From a virus: DNA of 28,983 nucleotides. The stretch is from IMG/VR virus record IMGVR_UViG_3300051212_000100, positions 1 to 28,983 of that record, one strand, 5' to 3'. Position numbers and translations under genes: made by a program. The notes under the pieces were generated by a model. It saw only the letters and a program-made list of their open reading frames with translations. It was not told where the DNA came from and did not search any database. Below are positions 23,493 through 28,363 of this stretch, one piece after another; the first letter of the stretch is position 1, and each line of letters starts with the position of its first letter.

Positions 23493-23702
23493 TTAGAAAA
23501 GTTTAAACTTCTCAGTATTTAGTTTAGGAATTGGAAGTTTTTCAAATGCCTTACTGACTTGCTTCTCTACAACAGCACCGACAAATGCTTCTGGATTGTC
23601 TAGAATCTTCTGTGCTTTCTGGTATGTCATGTAAGCACCAACTCCAATAGCAGCACTGACTGCTAAACTTGTAACTGATAATGCTAGTGATAAGTATTTC
23701 AT
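23493..23702 (-). CDS. Small membrane protein (69 residues)
   Basis: The N-terminal segment (LSLALSVTSLAVSAAIGVGAYM, about 4-25) is a signal anchor, followed by a helical domain (KAQKILDNPEAFVGAVVEKQ) and a basic end (PKLNTEKFKLF). The codons for KLNTE carry the late octamer of the thermonuclease gene. The start overlaps the next upstream gene by four bases. No function recognised. Confidence 0.6.
   Translation of the reverse strand: MKYLSLALSVTSLAVSAAIGVGAYMTYQKAQKILDNPEAFVGAVVEKQVSKAFEKLPIPKLNTEKFKLF
23499..23510 (-). other. Perfect 12-base palindrome at the predicted thermonuclease start
   Basis: AAGTTTAAACTT, both strands identical, ending at the late start predicted from 23516-23523. 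A hairpin or protein site at the 5' end of the mRNA is possible. Confidence 0.4.
23516..23523 (-). promoter_or_regulatory. Minus-strand late octamer for the thermonuclease gene
   Basis: ACTAAATA on the minus strand. Predicted start near 23510, 20 bases upstream of the thermonuclease ATG. Confidence 0.5.
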
Positions 23703-23902
23703 TCTGATATCTCCATTGCTATGATTGACCCTGAATATAAACCAGTTCTATCTGATTTAGATAATGCTTCTTCTTCGCTATCGAAACGTTTTGCTTCTGA
23801 AAATTCTCCAGTCCACTTAGGTGAGTCATTAATATTATCTTGAAAATAAATGTGACCGTCAAATGTTTCTCTTGCTGCTATGAATTTCATTCGTTCCACC
23901 AT
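23699..23902 (-). CDS. Hypothetical protein (67 residues)
   Basis: Small mixed alpha/beta protein: MKFIAARETFDGHIYFQD, then WTGEFSEAKRFDSEEEALSK, then YSGSIIAMEIS. The strand-helix-strand order and the aromatic FxDxxEA pattern suggest a small soluble domain that handles phage or host proteins, but no family is recognised. Either ATG, at codon 1 or codon 5, could be used; the second lies at the natural start of the fold. It overlaps neighbours on both sides (4 and 16 nt). Confidence 0.55.
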   Translation of the reverse strand: MVERMKFIAARETFDGHIYFQDNINDSPKWTGEFSEAKRFDSEEEALSKSDRTGLYSGSIIAMEISE

Positions 23903-24087
23903 CCTTCTTCTTTATGTATAAAAACCTTCAAATCTTTTACATACTTTCTTAATATTTGTGCTTGTTCCTCATGCCACATATCACCTGTCTCCATACGAAG
24001 GCGTGTGTGATTGTCTATGGCTTTGAGTATTTGGTGGATTGGAGCATTCCAACATTCCCTCTTAGGGGTGTTCCATTCTCTTGGCAT
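23887..24087 (-). CDS. Hypothetical protein (66 residues)
   Basis: Helical protein rich in Trp and His: PIHQILKAIDNHTRLRME, then MWHEEQAQILRKYVKDLKVF. No recognised family. Its first 73 nt overlap the 58-residue gene in another frame, and its last 16 nt overlap the 67-residue gene, so this is a chain of overlapping small genes under the minus-strand late octamer at 24,323. Confidence 0.55.
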   Translation of the reverse strand: MPREWNTPKRECWNAPIHQILKAIDNHTRLRMETGDMWHEEQAQILRKYVKDLKVFIHKEEGWWNE

Positions 24088-24191
24088 GGGATAACAAGTG
24101 AGTTTATATCATTATAGCGAAAATATTCAAGTTGACATTGCCCAGGGCTAATCTCAACATAACCAACAATCATGAAAGCAATAAATTCCAT
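24015..24191 (-). CDS. Small hypothetical protein (58 residues)
   Basis: Starts MEFIAFMIVGYVEISPGQCQ and continues LEYFRYNDINSLVIPCQENG. The layout of a short hydrophobic start, V-E-x-S-P-G-x-C-Q-x-E-Y and a second Cys is one I associate with small cyanophage proteins. Its ATG shares one base with the stop of the 35-residue gene upstream (TGATG), indicating coupled translation. Overlaps the next gene by 73 nt in another frame. Confidence 0.6.
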   Translation of the reverse strand: MEFIAFMIVGYVEISPGQCQLEYFRYNDINSLVIPCQENGTPLRGNVGMLQSTKYSKP

Positions 24192-24298
24192 CATTTCTTT
24201 TTGCCGCCGTTCTTTGCTTTCTTCGCTGTAGCATTACCTTGATTTTGTTTTGGTTTTTTGGCTGCTTTATCGCTGCCTTTATTTTTTGACTTGGCCAT
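24191..24298 (-). CDS. Very small lysine-rich protein (35 residues)
   Basis: MAKSKNKGSDKAAKKPKQNQ followed by a similar Lys/Asn/Gly tail: about one third lysine, probably unstructured and able to bind nucleic acid. A late octamer at 24323-24330 gives a 19-base leader. The start overlaps the end of the exported 199-residue gene by 20 nt. It is short, but the octamer in front and the coupled gene behind support it. Confidence 0.5.
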   Translation of the reverse strand: MAKSKNKGSDKAAKKPKQNQGNATAKKAKNGGKKK

Positions 24299-24878
24299 TA
24301 TTCTGTGGCGCAGGTAACACATTATTTATCTGTGGATACCTTACAACTACATCAGAACATATCTTAGCGTAAGGAGATTCGTGATGAAATGTAACACCAG
24401 ATTTAATTGCTTCTCCACACTTCAATAATCTTACAAGTTCAAAATCTAAACGTGCCTTGTCTGCTTCTGCTTTTTGTCTTTCAATCTCAATTTTTGCTCT
24501 TGCTTTGCATAACTCCATTAACCCACCATCTAAGGGAACATTTAACCCAGCAGAGATACCCCAGTTACTATTGCGAGAAGCAAATGTTTCTGGGTCATCA
24601 CTTTCGTTACCACTCTTCAGAGCAAACGGAGACACTGAGAACGTTGCTCCCTGGCAACTAACCCCTGCTCCGTAGGTATTAACTGCGTATGGACCTTGCA
24701 ATACCTGAACCGCTTGGTTAGTGACGTTTCCAGTAGCACTAGCACTAGGGCCAGCAATGTTAGTATTGCTAGGCGCTGGAGCAGATTGTCCATAAGCTGC
24801 TCCTCCTAGTGATATTACTGCGTAAAGACAGAGATTGATGTAGTGGTTGATTGAGTTTCTGTTGTTCTGTCTATCCAT
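24279..24878 (-). CDS. Exported protein of unknown function (199 residues)
   Basis: An N-terminal hydrophobic segment (INLCLYAVISLGGAAYG, about 14-30) followed by QSAPAP looks like a signal peptide. The mature part has a Ser/Ala/Asn-rich start, a GVSCQGATFSVSPFALKSG stretch, NWGISAGLNVPLDGG (beta-like), a charged coiled helix (KARAKIEIERQKAEADKARL) and conserved-looking Cys (LKCGEAI, AKICSD). Third gene of an exported operon; its first 64 nt overlap the upstream gene. Not recognised. Confidence 0.6.
   Translation of the reverse strand: MDRQNNRNSINHYINLCLYAVISLGGAAYGQSAPAPSNTNIAGPSASATGNVTNQAVQVLQGPYAVNTYGAGVSCQGATFSVSPFALKSGNESDDPETFASRNSNWGISAGLNVPLDGGLMELCKARAKIEIERQKAEADKARLDFELVRLLKCGEAIKSGVTFHHESPYAKICSDVVVRYPQINNVLPAPQNNGQVKK
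24323..24330 (-). promoter_or_regulatory. Minus-strand late octamer for the small-gene chain
   Basis: GATAAATA on the minus strand inside the PQINNVLP codons of the exported protein gene. Predicted start near 24317, 19 bases upstream of ATG 24298. Confidence 0.5.
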
Positions 24879-25174
24879 GTTTCTTTAGCCACTCCAGGAC
24901 CGAGGTAGGTTTCGCTGAACTGGAACGGAGCACCTTGAGTCATGATACTATAGTTTGCTCCCTGTTGAGGAGTGCCAGGAATGTTAATATTAGTTCCAGT
25001 TACAGTATATGATGTGCCAGTTGTATATTCAACTTGACGAATTGATTCTATTATTTTTGTAGTTGATTCTGTGGTTGCATTGATTGTGCCCCTTGTAAAA
25101 TTAGGCACAACACTTTCAGCTAGGGCAGGACAAGAAATCCCTAGCAGGAGCAACCCTGCTAGGATATGTCTCAT
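24815..25174 (-). CDS. Exported protein, paralogue of the upstream exported protein (119 residues)
   Basis: Classical signal peptide (MRHILAGLLLLGISCPALAE, cleavage after ALA). The mature part contains GTSYTVTGTNINI, YSIMTQGAPFQFSETYLGPG and a Thr/Ser-rich end TTETQSTTTSISVF. The G-T-N-I, x-T-x-G-x-x-F-x-F-S-E and final S-x-x-V-F match the 153-residue neighbour at the same spacing, so the two derive from a duplication. All-beta and secreted to the periplasm or cell surface (inference). Coupled by ATGA. Confidence 0.65.
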   Translation of the reverse strand: MRHILAGLLLLGISCPALAESVVPNFTRGTINATTESTTKIIESIRQVEYTTGTSYTVTGTNINIPGTPQQGANYSIMTQGAPFQFSETYLGPGVAKETWIDRTTETQSTTTSISVFTQ

Positions 25175-25632
25175 TTGAATACGCTCAATTCAATACTACG
25201 TTGTGCGGTTGCTGTAGTGCCAGGACCACCAGCAGTTATAGTAGGAACACCTGTAGGTGATAATGTACCAGCGAGAGAACCTTTGTCTCCTGCTAACTGA
25301 GTAACACTATCCCCATAAAGGTTGGGAGAAGCAATAACTCCAGCACTGACCGACTGAGTGGTGACTGGTGTATCAGCAGCATTGAAACTTTCTGAGAAAG
25401 TAAATGCTTGACCTGCTGTATTGATATCATAAGTTCCAGCACCATTTACACCGCCAAATGATGTTGCTTGAATATTTGTTCCTGAGGCAGAATATGAAGC
25501 CCCAATTCTTGTTGATTGAACCGCTGCGCCCTGTACACCCAATTGAACGGAATCAGTAATTCTTGATGTAATTTCAGCAGCACTTACAGGAGTAATTAAG
25601 AATAACGAAGAGATTAGAAGTAATCTTTTCAT
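25171..25632 (-). CDS. Exported beta-rich protein (153 residues), first gene of exported operon
   Basis: Signal peptide MKRLLLISSLFLITPVSAAE with cleavage after VSA. The mature part is Gly/Thr/Ser-rich with few charges: ASYSASGTNIQATSFGG, YDINTAGQAFTFSESFNA, then STRIG, PTGVPTITAGGPGTTAT, ending RSIELSVFK. Paralogous to the next gene. The ATG at 25632 is chosen because a longer start at 25659 lies upstream of the predicted late start (25657) and would spoil the signal peptide. Role unknown; adhesin-like or envelope-modifying is speculation. Confidence 0.65.
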   Translation of the reverse strand: MKRLLLISSLFLITPVSAAEITSRITDSVQLGVQGAAVQSTRIGASYSASGTNIQATSFGGVNGAGTYDINTAGQAFTFSESFNAADTPVTTQSVSAGVIASPNLYGDSVTQLAGDKGSLAGTLSPTGVPTITAGGPGTTATAQRSIELSVFK

Positions 25633-25662
25633 TGTTCTTTTGGTATTAAAAACGACCATCTT

Positions 25663-25670
25663 TATTTAGG
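25663..25670 (-). promoter_or_regulatory. Minus-strand late octamer for the exported operon
   Basis: CCTAAATA on the minus strand. Predicted start near 25657, 25 bases before ATG 25632. It lies back to back with the plus-strand TTGACA at 25675. Confidence 0.6.
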
Positions 25671-25674
25671 GGGG

Positions 25675-25703
25675 TTGACATCTCCATAAATATGTGCTAT
25701 GTT
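25675..25703 (+). promoter_or_regulatory. Sigma70-type promoter with nested late octamer
   Basis: TTGACA (25675-25680), 17-base spacer, TATGTT (25698-25703), preceded by GGGGGG. The spacer contains CATAAATA (25685-25692), so the same site may act early and late for the lysozyme-like gene at 25,813. Confidence 0.55.
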
Positions 25704-25753
25704 ATGGTCTTTGTCATGAGACGGTGATGTGACAATTAGAGCCGTGGAGATTG

Positions 25754-25798
25754 CCCCTTGAGAAAGGGGAAGTGCGCTTTCTCTATACGGATGTAGAG
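25754..25798 (+). other. Two hairpins in the leader of the tail-lysozyme-like gene
   Basis: CCCCTT-GAGA-AAGGGG (25754-25769, GNRA-type loop) and a seven-pair hairpin CTCTATA/TGTAGAG around loop CGGA (25781-25798). They lie in an approximately 100-base leader between promoter and ATG, a long leader for this phage. Confidence 0.5.
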
Positions 25799-25812
25799 TT
25801 CTATTAAAATTA

Positions 25813-26442
25813 ATGCAACAATTCTTTACTGTAGCCCTGCCCCTTCTGGCATCGGTTACAACCAACGTGGCAACGATGCCGATCTTTCCTCCTTTGACGA
25901 CGCCCCCAGCGCCGTTTTCTATTATTAAGGAGTTTGAAACGACAGCGACCAAAGAGGTTGCTCCTGAAAAGCCAAAAGAGAAAAGGCTAATTTGTAAAGG
26001 GTGTTCGGAACATGAACAACTTGCTGTGGATTATTTCCAAGAGCAAGGAATTAAAGACAGAAACGCCCTTGCTACTATCCTGGGCAATATTAAGCAGGAA
26101 TCTATGTTCGTGCCTAATATTTGTGAAGGTGGTAGTAGGACTCAGTACCATCACTGCGGTCGTGGTTATGGTCTGATCCAATGGACATCTGCCGATCGTT
26201 ATTATGGATTGGGTGATTTTGCTAAGAAGTTTGGTGGTTCTCCATCGGAACTTCACACGCAATTACGTTATCTAACGAATGAAGTTCAGTGGAAAGAAAT
26301 TGAACCACTTATGAAAACTCCTGGTAAATCAATTTCTCGATATATGAACTATGCGTACAGTTGGATTGGTTGGGGTATTCATGGTGCCCGTACACATTAT
26401 GCCTATGAGTATGCCAACAAACTGATTACGGTAGAAGTTTGA
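25813..26442 (+). CDS. Phage tail lysozyme-type (phage_lysozyme2-like) protein with N-terminal anchor
   Basis: 209 residues. A hydrophobic N-terminus (QFFTVALPLLASVTTNVATM, about 2-21) and a Pro/Lys linker (22-58) lead to a lysozyme-type domain: GIKDRNALATILGNIKQES with candidate catalytic E96, CEGG, GYGLIQWTSADRYYGL and LRYLTNEV. This order matches the tail-lysozyme family that digests peptidoglycan. Four Cys (C61, C64, C104, C115) could form disulfides, fitting export. The third wall-degrading enzyme in the window and the only one with an export signal. Confidence 0.75.
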   Translation: MQQFFTVALPLLASVTTNVATMPIFPPLTTPPAPFSIIKEFETTATKEVAPEKPKEKRLICKGCSEHEQLAVDYFQEQGIKDRNALATILGNIKQESMFVPNICEGGSRTQYHHCGRGYGLIQWTSADRYYGLGDFAKKFGGSPSELHTQLRYLTNEVQWKEIEPLMKTPGKSISRYMNYAYSWIGWGIHGARTHYAYEYANKLITVEV

Positions 26443-26449
26443 ACAACTG

Positions 26450-26457
26450 AATAAATA
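26450..26457 (+). promoter_or_regulatory. Late-promoter octamer before the 137-residue gene
   Basis: AATAAATA. Predicted start near 26463, in the middle of the 5' arm of the following hairpin. Confidence 0.45.
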
Positions 26458-26458
26458 T

Positions 26459-26482
26459 GGGGGAGTGCTGCAGACCTCCCCT
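26459..26482 (+). other. Hairpin at the predicted late start
   Basis: GGGGAG (26460-26465) pairs with CTCCCC (26476-26481). No T-run. The arm is complete only in read-through RNA; a late RNA would lack half of it. Confidence 0.5.
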
Positions 26483-26484
26483 AT

Positions 26485-26898
26485 ATGCCTCAATTTAATT
26501 TTCAATTTGGTAAGAAGAAACCAGATAAGAAACAATTAATAATACTCAGTATTGTATTATCCTCTATTATCGCAGCACTCTCACAATGCACTGGAGTTTC
26601 TGAAAATGGACTTTGGGATTTATTGGATGAAGTTCAAAGAAAGTATTTCCCACAAACTATTCTTAATGAGATTATTCGTCAAGATTCTAACAAAATAGAA
26701 AGAAGAGTAGAGCGTGATGTGAGTAGAGCAGTAGATGATTACTGGAGACAAACAGGATTATTAAAAGCAGAAGTATACAAACCTCGCTATATAGAAGAAG
26801 CAAATGACGAGACATTATGTTATAGTGATGAGTGCAAAGCACTCGCTCCACCAATGAGGATCTGTGCTCCATGGCTTGACAACTGCCCCAAGCAGTAG
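26485..26898 (+). CDS. Membrane-anchored protein of unknown function (137 residues)
   Basis: A basic N-terminus (FGKKKPDKKQ), one membrane segment (LIILSIVLSSIIAALSQC, about 18-35), a helical part (LWDLLDEVQRKYF, KIERRVERDVSRAVDDYW) and a Cys-rich end (CYSDECKALAPPMRICAPWL). The layout, N-terminal anchor with periplasmic coiled part, is spanin-like, and it follows a lysozyme-type gene, but no family is recognised. Its last codons contain the promoter of the first tRNA pair. Start without an SD. Confidence 0.6.
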   Translation: MPQFNFQFGKKKPDKKQLIILSIVLSSIIAALSQCTGVSENGLWDLLDEVQRKYFPQTILNEIIRQDSNKIERRVERDVSRAVDDYWRQTGLLKAEVYKPRYIEEANDETLCYSDECKALAPPMRICAPWLDNCPKQ

Positions 26899-26904
26899 TA
26901 TAAT
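26876..26904 (+). promoter_or_regulatory. Perfect sigma70-type promoter for the Arg/Val tRNAs
   Basis: TTGACA (26876-26881), 17-base spacer, TATAAT (26899-26904), 13 bases before tRNA-Arg. Both boxes perfect. Confidence 0.8.
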
Positions 26905-26916
26905 ACTTTCATACAT

Positions 26917-26989
26917 GACTCAGTAGCTCAGTGGATAGAGCAACTGCCTTCTAAGCAGTCGGTCGTTGGTTCGACCCCAACCTGAGTCG
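26917..26989 (+). tRNA. tRNA-Arg (anticodon TCT)
   Basis: Acceptor GACTCAG pairs with CTGAGTC. D arm TAGCTCAGTGGATAGAGC, anticodon stem ACTGC/GCAGT with TCT at 26950-26952, T arm GTTGG-TTCGACC-CCAAC. CCA is encoded (26990-26992). Reads AGA. Confidence 0.95.
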
Positions 26990-26992
26990 CCA

Positions 26993-27064
26993 GGGAGATT
27001 AACTCAGCGGTAGAGTGGCTGCCTTACAAGCAGTAAGTCGTTGGTTCGAGTCCGACATTTCCCA
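26993..27064 (+). tRNA. tRNA-Val (anticodon TAC)
   Basis: Begins directly after the CCA of tRNA-Arg. Acceptor GGGAGAT pairs with ATTTCCC (one G-T). Anticodon stem GCTGC/GCAGT with TAC at 27025-27027, T arm with GTTCGAGTC. CCA not encoded. Reads GTA and GTT-type codons. Confidence 0.93.
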
Positions 27065-27073
27065 TATAAGATT

Positions 27074-27304
27074 ATGAATACATATTATATCTCTCTAATA
27101 TTACTCTGTGCGATGATTTATATCATCTGGCAAGATCCAAACGTGCCAGAGTATATTAACCTCAGGATAAAACTTCTTCACATCAACTTTATTCGTTGGA
27201 ACATGGCAAGAAATATGAAGCGACAACTTGACAAAGAATCTAAAAAAATGCAAAAAGAAATGGCAGAGTGGTTAAAAGAAAAAAATGGCAAAGATAAGAT
27301 GTAA
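27074..27304 (+). CDS. Small membrane protein (76 residues)
   Basis: Starts at ATG 27074 (MNTYYISLILLCAMIYIIW), 10 bases behind tRNA-Val; the longer frame would run through the tRNA. One membrane segment (about 4-19), then a helical basic domain (LRIKLLHINFIRWNMARNMK, KESKKMQKEMAEWLKEKNGK). No SD seen. Ends 20 nt inside the next gene. Not recognised. Confidence 0.6.
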   Translation: MNTYYISLILLCAMIYIIWQDPNVPEYINLRIKLLHINFIRWNMARNMKRQLDKESKKMQKEMAEWLKEKNGKDKM

Positions 27305-27542
27305 CGCTTGCGGAACTGAATTAGAAGTATACCAAGCAAATAAAAGTAAAGGATGTGGATGCCCTAACCATACAATGATAAGGTTAGATAGGAATGGTAT
27401 GCCCATCATCACAGGCAATGACCTTTCATTAGTAACGGCTATTGATGGTATTGGAAAACCGAAAGACAAAAAGCTTGACAGCTCACCAATTCCATCGTAT
27501 ACTAAGAGGGTTCCAAGAAAATTGGATTTTGAGGTCAGATAA
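27285..27542 (+). CDS. Small zinc-ribbon-like protein (85 residues)
   Basis: C6-N-A-C9 followed by C24-G-C26-P-N-H29 gives a plausible zinc-binding CxxC...CxCxxH site. The rest is beta-like (HTMIRLDRNGMPIITG) with a short basic tail (TKRVPRKLDFEVR). Resembles small cyanophage zinc proteins I cannot name. The 3' end contains a sigma70-type promoter, and the stop codon lies in a late octamer, so the gene ends within two promoters. Confidence 0.65.
   Translation: MAKIRCNACGTELEVYQANKSKGCGCPNHTMIRLDRNGMPIITGNDLSLVTAIDGIGKPKDKKLDSSPIPSYTKRVPRKLDFEVR
27475..27503 (+). promoter_or_regulatory. Sigma70-type promoter for the 47-residue gene and tRNA-Ser(GCT)
   Basis: TTGACA (27475-27480), 17-base spacer, TATACT (27498-27503). 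Perfect -35, five of six at -10, within the preceding coding region. Confidence 0.65.
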
Positions 27543-27545
27543 ATA
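27538..27545 (+). promoter_or_regulatory. Late octamer over the stop codon of the zinc-ribbon-like gene
   Basis: GATAAATA containing the TAA stop at 27540-27542. Predicted start near 27551, 21 bases before ATG 27572. Confidence 0.5.
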
Positions 27546-27571
27546 ATTAACAGCAATTACGATTTAGAATC

Positions 27572-27715
27572 ATGCCAACAGTTTTTTCTTACGTTCTAGG
27601 TAGACCAGCAGTTCAACAAACAATTGAAACATATGAATTACCAGAAGAAGTAACTTCATCGATTCTTGACGACGCACCTGCTGCAGCACCTGCTGAAGAG
27701 GCACCAGCTGAATAA
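27572..27715 (+). CDS. Small acidic protein (47 residues)
   Basis: MPTVFSYVLGRPAVQQTIET followed by YELPEEVTSSILDDAPAAAP and a Glu/Ala/Pro end. A short beta/helix head with an acidic Ala/Pro/Glu tail. Preceded by both an early-type and a late-type promoter, and followed by tRNA-Ser nine bases later. Clear codon structure but no known family and no SD. Confidence 0.55.
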   Translation: MPTVFSYVLGRPAVQQTIETYELPEEVTSSILDDAPAAAPAEEAPAE

Positions 27716-27724
27716 TTCCTGACT

Positions 27725-27815
27725 GGAAGTGTGGCAGAGCGGTTTAATGCAGGGGATTGCTAATCCCCCGATGTCTTTTTGTGGGCATCCGTTGGTTCAA
27801 ATCCAACCACTTCCG
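27725..27815 (+). tRNA. tRNA-Ser (anticodon GCT)
   Basis: Acceptor GGAAGTG pairs with CACTTCC. Anticodon stem GGGGA/TCCCC with GCT at 27759-27761. Long variable arm (GATGTC paired with GGCATC), T arm GTTGG-TTCAAAT-CCAAC. Class II tRNA. Reads AGC/AGT. Confidence 0.93.
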
Positions 27816-27816
27816 T

Positions 27817-27834
27817 TGCCCTTATGGGCATTTT
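27817..27834 (+). terminator. Weak terminator after tRNA-Ser(GCT)
   Basis: TGCCC (27817-27821), loop TTAT, GGGCA (27826-27830), then TTTTG. Five-pair stem directly behind the tRNA. Confidence 0.6.
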
Positions 27835-27857
27835 GTAAACTGATACATTAAAAAAGT

Positions 27858-28220
27858 ATGAAACAACTGATTGCTCTTGCTGCTCTTCCGATGATTGCAG
27901 CACCTGCTATGGCAGCTCCTTATGTGGAGTCGAAAACCACTACTGCTCTTTCTGATGGCACTTACAAGGGTGCTCAAACCGAACTTCGTATCGGTTACGA
28001 TCAGAAAGTTGGTAACGGTGTGACTGTCTTTGCTGAAGTTGGTCCTGGTTATGAATGGACTAATGGCGCGGATGGTCAAGGCGTTGCCGTTGGTGAAGTT
28101 GGTATCAACTTCCCTATCGCTAATCAACTCTCTGGTAAATTCAAAGTTGCTGGTGAGTATGGTTTCGATTCCGAAGTGTTCGGTCTCGGTGGTGAACTGA
28201 AAGTTCGTTACTCGTTCTGA
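27858..28220 (+). CDS. Exported, outer-membrane-like beta-barrel protein (120 residues)
   Basis: Signal peptide MKQLIALAALPMIAAPAMAA with cleavage after AMA. The mature 100 residues alternate polar and hydrophobic positions (TELRIGYDQKVG, VTVFAEVGPGYEW, VAVGEVGINFP, SGKFKVAGEYGF, FGLGGELKVRYSF) as in transmembrane beta strands, and the last residue is Phe, the usual outer-membrane targeting signal. An eight-stranded or incomplete barrel is possible. Codon use and G+C (about half) differ from neighbours, suggesting a bacterial origin. Sits between two serine tRNAs. Confidence 0.7.
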   Translation: MKQLIALAALPMIAAPAMAAPYVESKTTTALSDGTYKGAQTELRIGYDQKVGNGVTVFAEVGPGYEWTNGADGQGVAVGEVGINFPIANQLSGKFKVAGEYGFDSEVFGLGGELKVRYSF

Positions 28221-28233
28221 TGATCAAGGGGGG

Positions 28234-28270
28234 TTGACAAGACCCCCGACCTCCTATATAATATGGAGGT
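28234..28270 (+). promoter_or_regulatory. Perfect sigma70-type promoter with inverted repeat around the -10 box
   Basis: TTGACA (28234-28239), 17-base spacer, TATAAT (28257-28262). ACCTCC (28249-28254) and GGAGGT (28265-28270) form a perfect inverted repeat either side of the -10 box. The -35 box lies in the loop of a second inverted repeat, GGGGGT/ACCCCC (28229-28247), which may also end the upstream transcript. Drives tRNA-Ser(TGA), tRNA-Pro and glutaredoxin. Confidence 0.8.
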
Positions 28271-28278
28271 CAACAAAT

Positions 28279-28363
28279 GGAAGTGTGTCCGAGTGGTTGA
28301 AGGAACTTGTCTTGAAAACAAGCATGGTGAAAGCCATCGTGGGTTCGAATCCTACCACTTCCG
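28279..28363 (+). tRNA. tRNA-Ser (anticodon TGA)
   Basis: Acceptor GGAAGTG pairs with CACTTCC, identical to the other Ser tRNA. Anticodon stem CTTGT/ACAAG with TGA at 28313-28315. Variable arm ATGG/CCAT, T arm with GGTTCGAATCC. Reads TCA. Confidence 0.94.

Noticed and set aside
25662-25952. Minus-strand open frame of 96 codons in front of the exported operon
   Set aside because: It lies across the divergent promoters and the leader hairpins and is antisense to the lysozyme-like gene start; the product has no protein-like pattern.
26485-26590. Possible lipoprotein signal ending at Cys in the 137-residue protein
   Set aside because: The residue before the Cys is Gln, not Ala, Gly or Ser, so the lipobox is not met; a plain membrane anchor fits better.
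27041-27073. Longer start for the 76-residue membrane protein
   Set aside because: It would be read through the end of tRNA-Val; ATG 27074 is the natural start.
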